A stretch of 64,000 nt of DNA from Edwardsiella tarda ATCC 15947 = NBRC 105688 (GTDB lineage: Bacteria; Pseudomonadota; Gammaproteobacteria; Enterobacterales; Enterobacteriaceae), in the NCBI RefSeq assembly GCF_003113495.2, contig NZ_CP084506.1, positions 682,001 through 746,000 on the forward strand, in the 5' to 3' direction. The translations under genes and the position numbers were made by a program. Positions within the stretch are counted from its first letter, which is position 1. Each line of letters starts with the position of its first letter. This document shows positions 62,540 through 64,000 of the stretch, one piece after another. The notes under the pieces were generated by a model. The model made no database searches and was not told the origin of the DNA. It was given only the letters and a program-made list of their open reading frames with translations.

Positions 62540-64000
62540 ATGCGTATCGATTTCGCCGCCAAACTCAGTTACCAGCGTCCTTCACGTTCGGCGGGCGAGG
62601 CGCCGCTCCTGCACGATGCCTATGACATCAGCCGTCAGTTCGAAAGCGATCGTGGGCGTATCATCAATTCGGCGGCCATCCGTCGCCTGCAACAGAAGAC
62701 CCAGGTATTCCCGTTGGAGCGTAATGCGGCGGTGCGTTCGCGTCTGACGCACTCGATGGAGGTCCAGCAGGTCGGGCGCCACATCGCGCGCGAGATCCTG
62801 CATTGCCTGGCCAAAGAGGGGCGTATCGATGCGCTGGGTCTAACGCACTATACCGACGCCTTCGAGAGCTGCGTCGAGATGGCCTGCCTGATGCACGATA
62901 TGGGCAATCCGCCATTTGGTCACTTCGGCGAGGCGGCGATCAAGTCGTGGTTTGGCCGCGAGTTGGGGGTGAGCGCCGACGGCCATAATCAGCTGGATGA
63001 CGAGGCCTGCCAAGTGCCCTTCCTGCGTCCTGATGGGCGCGATGCGGCGTTGGATCGCCTACGCGCGCAGTTGCGCATCGATCTGAGCAACTTCGAGGGG
63101 AACGCCCAATCCATTCGCCTGATCCATACCCTGCTGAAACTGAATCTGACCTATGGTCAGACGGCTTGTGTGTTGAAGTACACCCGCCCAGCCTACTGGC
63201 AGGGGCCGCTACCGCAGGGCTTCGACTACTTGATGAAGAAACCCGGCTACTACTGGGCGGAGGAGCGTTTTGTCACGCAGCTACGCGAGCAGGTGGCGAT
63301 GCCCTTGTACCAGCGTTTTCCACTGACCTACATCATGGAGGCGGCGGATGATATCTCTTACTGCGTGGCGGATCTCGAGGACACGGTGGAGAAGCATCTG
63401 CTGAGCGTCGAGCAGTTGTATGGCTACCTGAAGGATGAGTGGGGGACGGTGAACGACGGCGATCTGTTTAGCATCGCGGTGCAGGACGCCTTCGATCGCT
63501 GCAATAAGAAATATGGGCGGCGCGGCGCAGACGATCTCTTTTTTATGTATCTGCGGGTGAATGTCATGAAGCTGTTGGTGCCCCATGCTGCGGCGTGCTT
63601 TTTAAATAATTTGCAACAGATTTTTATTGGTGCATTTAATGGTCCGTTACTCGCTGCCGGATCGGAAGAGTACCGCCTGTTGAATATATTTAAGCAGGTG
63701 GCGTTGAAGCATGTATTTAATCATTTCGAGGTGGAGCAACTGGAGTTGCAAGGGTATCGGGTGATTAAGGGACTGCTGGATATTTATAGCCCGCTGTTGG
63801 CGATGCCGTTAGAGGATTTCCAACGGCTGGTCCGTGATGACCGCCACGGTGACTATCTGATTGAAACGCGGTTGTTTCATAAGCTCTCGGTCAAGCATCG
63901 TCTGGCCTACCGTGAGGCGGTGGATGGCCTGGCGACGTTGGGTGAGGCGGCGCTGAGGGTGCAGGAATATTATTACCGCGCCCGCCTGATTCAGGACTAT
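62540..64000 (+). CDS. dgt: Deoxyguanosinetriphosphate triphosphohydrolase, truncated by the window edge
   Basis: Dgt hydrolyses dGTP to deoxyguanosine and triphosphate. The ATG at 62540 follows the strong site AGGAGG at 62529-62534. The HD-domain metal residues are visible in [14 protein letters not shown] and [16 protein letters not shown], with the later aspartate in [15 protein letters not shown]. The frame is open for 487 codons to the window end, at RARLIQDY; by comparison with E. coli (505 residues) only about 20 codons are missing. Confidence 0.95.
   Translation, partial: MRIDFAAKLSYQRPSRSAGEAPLLHDAYDISRQFESDRGRIINSAAIRRLQQKTQVFPLERNAAVRSRLTHSMEVQQVGRHIAREILHCLAKEGRIDALGLTHYTDAFESCVEMACLMHDMGNPPFGHFGEAAIKSWFGRELGVSADGHNQLDDEACQVPFLRPDGRDAALDRLRAQLRIDLSNFEGNAQSIRLIHTLLKLNLTYGQTACVLKYTRPAYWQGPLPQGFDYLMKKPGYYWAEERFVTQLREQVAMPLYQRFPLTYIMEAADDISYCVADLEDTVEKHLLSVEQLYGYLKDEWGTVNDGDLFSIAVQDAFDRCNKKYGRRGADDLFFMYLRVNVMKLLVPHAAACFLNNLQQIFIGAFNGPLLAAGSEEYRLLNIFKQVALKHVFNHFEVEQLELQGYRVIKGLLDIYSPLLAMPLEDFQRLVRDDRHGDYLIETRLFHKLSVKHRLAYREAVDGLATLGEAALRVQEYYYRARLIQDY

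Overview
The window is a stretch of chromosome from a member of the Enterobacterales. Nearly every gene has a close, full-length E. coli counterpart, but protein divergence, a fairly high GC content, a complete nrf operon beside xseA and the gene order suggest Edwardsiella or a close relative (Hafniaceae). That genus call is inference; the 16S gene at 6014-7555 would settle it. 

Layout: 209-5543 holds bamD, rluD, pgeF and clpB (E. coli ~58 min neighbourhood). 5685-11178 is a complete rRNA operon: P1/P2 promoters, boxA, 16S, tRNA-Glu, 23S, 5S, tRNA-Asp, terminator. 11590-16872 is the block that follows rrnH in E. coli: yafD, mltD, gloB, yafS, rnhA, dnaQ and a second tRNA-Asp. 17223-42558 returns to the E. 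coli ~54-57 min region: hmp, glyA, csiE, suhB, trmJ, the isc operon, pepB, sseB, ndk, rlmN, pilW, rodZ, ispG, hisS, yfgM, bamB, der, an AEC-family permease and yfgJ. 43001-49396 is the seven-gene nrfABCDEFG operon for periplasmic nitrite reduction, followed by xseA and guaBA. 54174-56319 is the only clearly accessory stretch: two degenerate insertion-sequence remnants, one apparently inserted in the other, and an AT-rich MFS permease gene. 56320 to the right edge is hemL, clcA, erpA, yadS, btuF, mtnN and dgt (E. coli ~3.7 min order), with dgt cut by the window end. 

How it works together: the isc operon (23294-28889, two IscR type-1-like sites upstream) and erpA build and deliver Fe-S clusters; likely clients in the same window are RlmN, IspG and NrfC. 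Hmp (with an NsrR-like operator) and Nrf (with an FNR-like class II promoter) both deal with nitrogen oxides, Hmp detoxifying NO and Nrf reducing nitrite to ammonia. BamB, BamD and YfgM act in outer-membrane protein assembly or export; RodZ and MltD act on cell shape and wall. PurR-like boxes precede glyA and guaBA. 

I found no CRISPR array, prophage, integrase or clearly new multi-gene system. The most distinctive points are structural: an rRNA operon whose left flank matches E. coli rrnG and right flank matches rrnH, alternating synteny blocks, the nested IS debris with the foreign-looking permease, and the nrf operon in the yfgJ-xseA slot.
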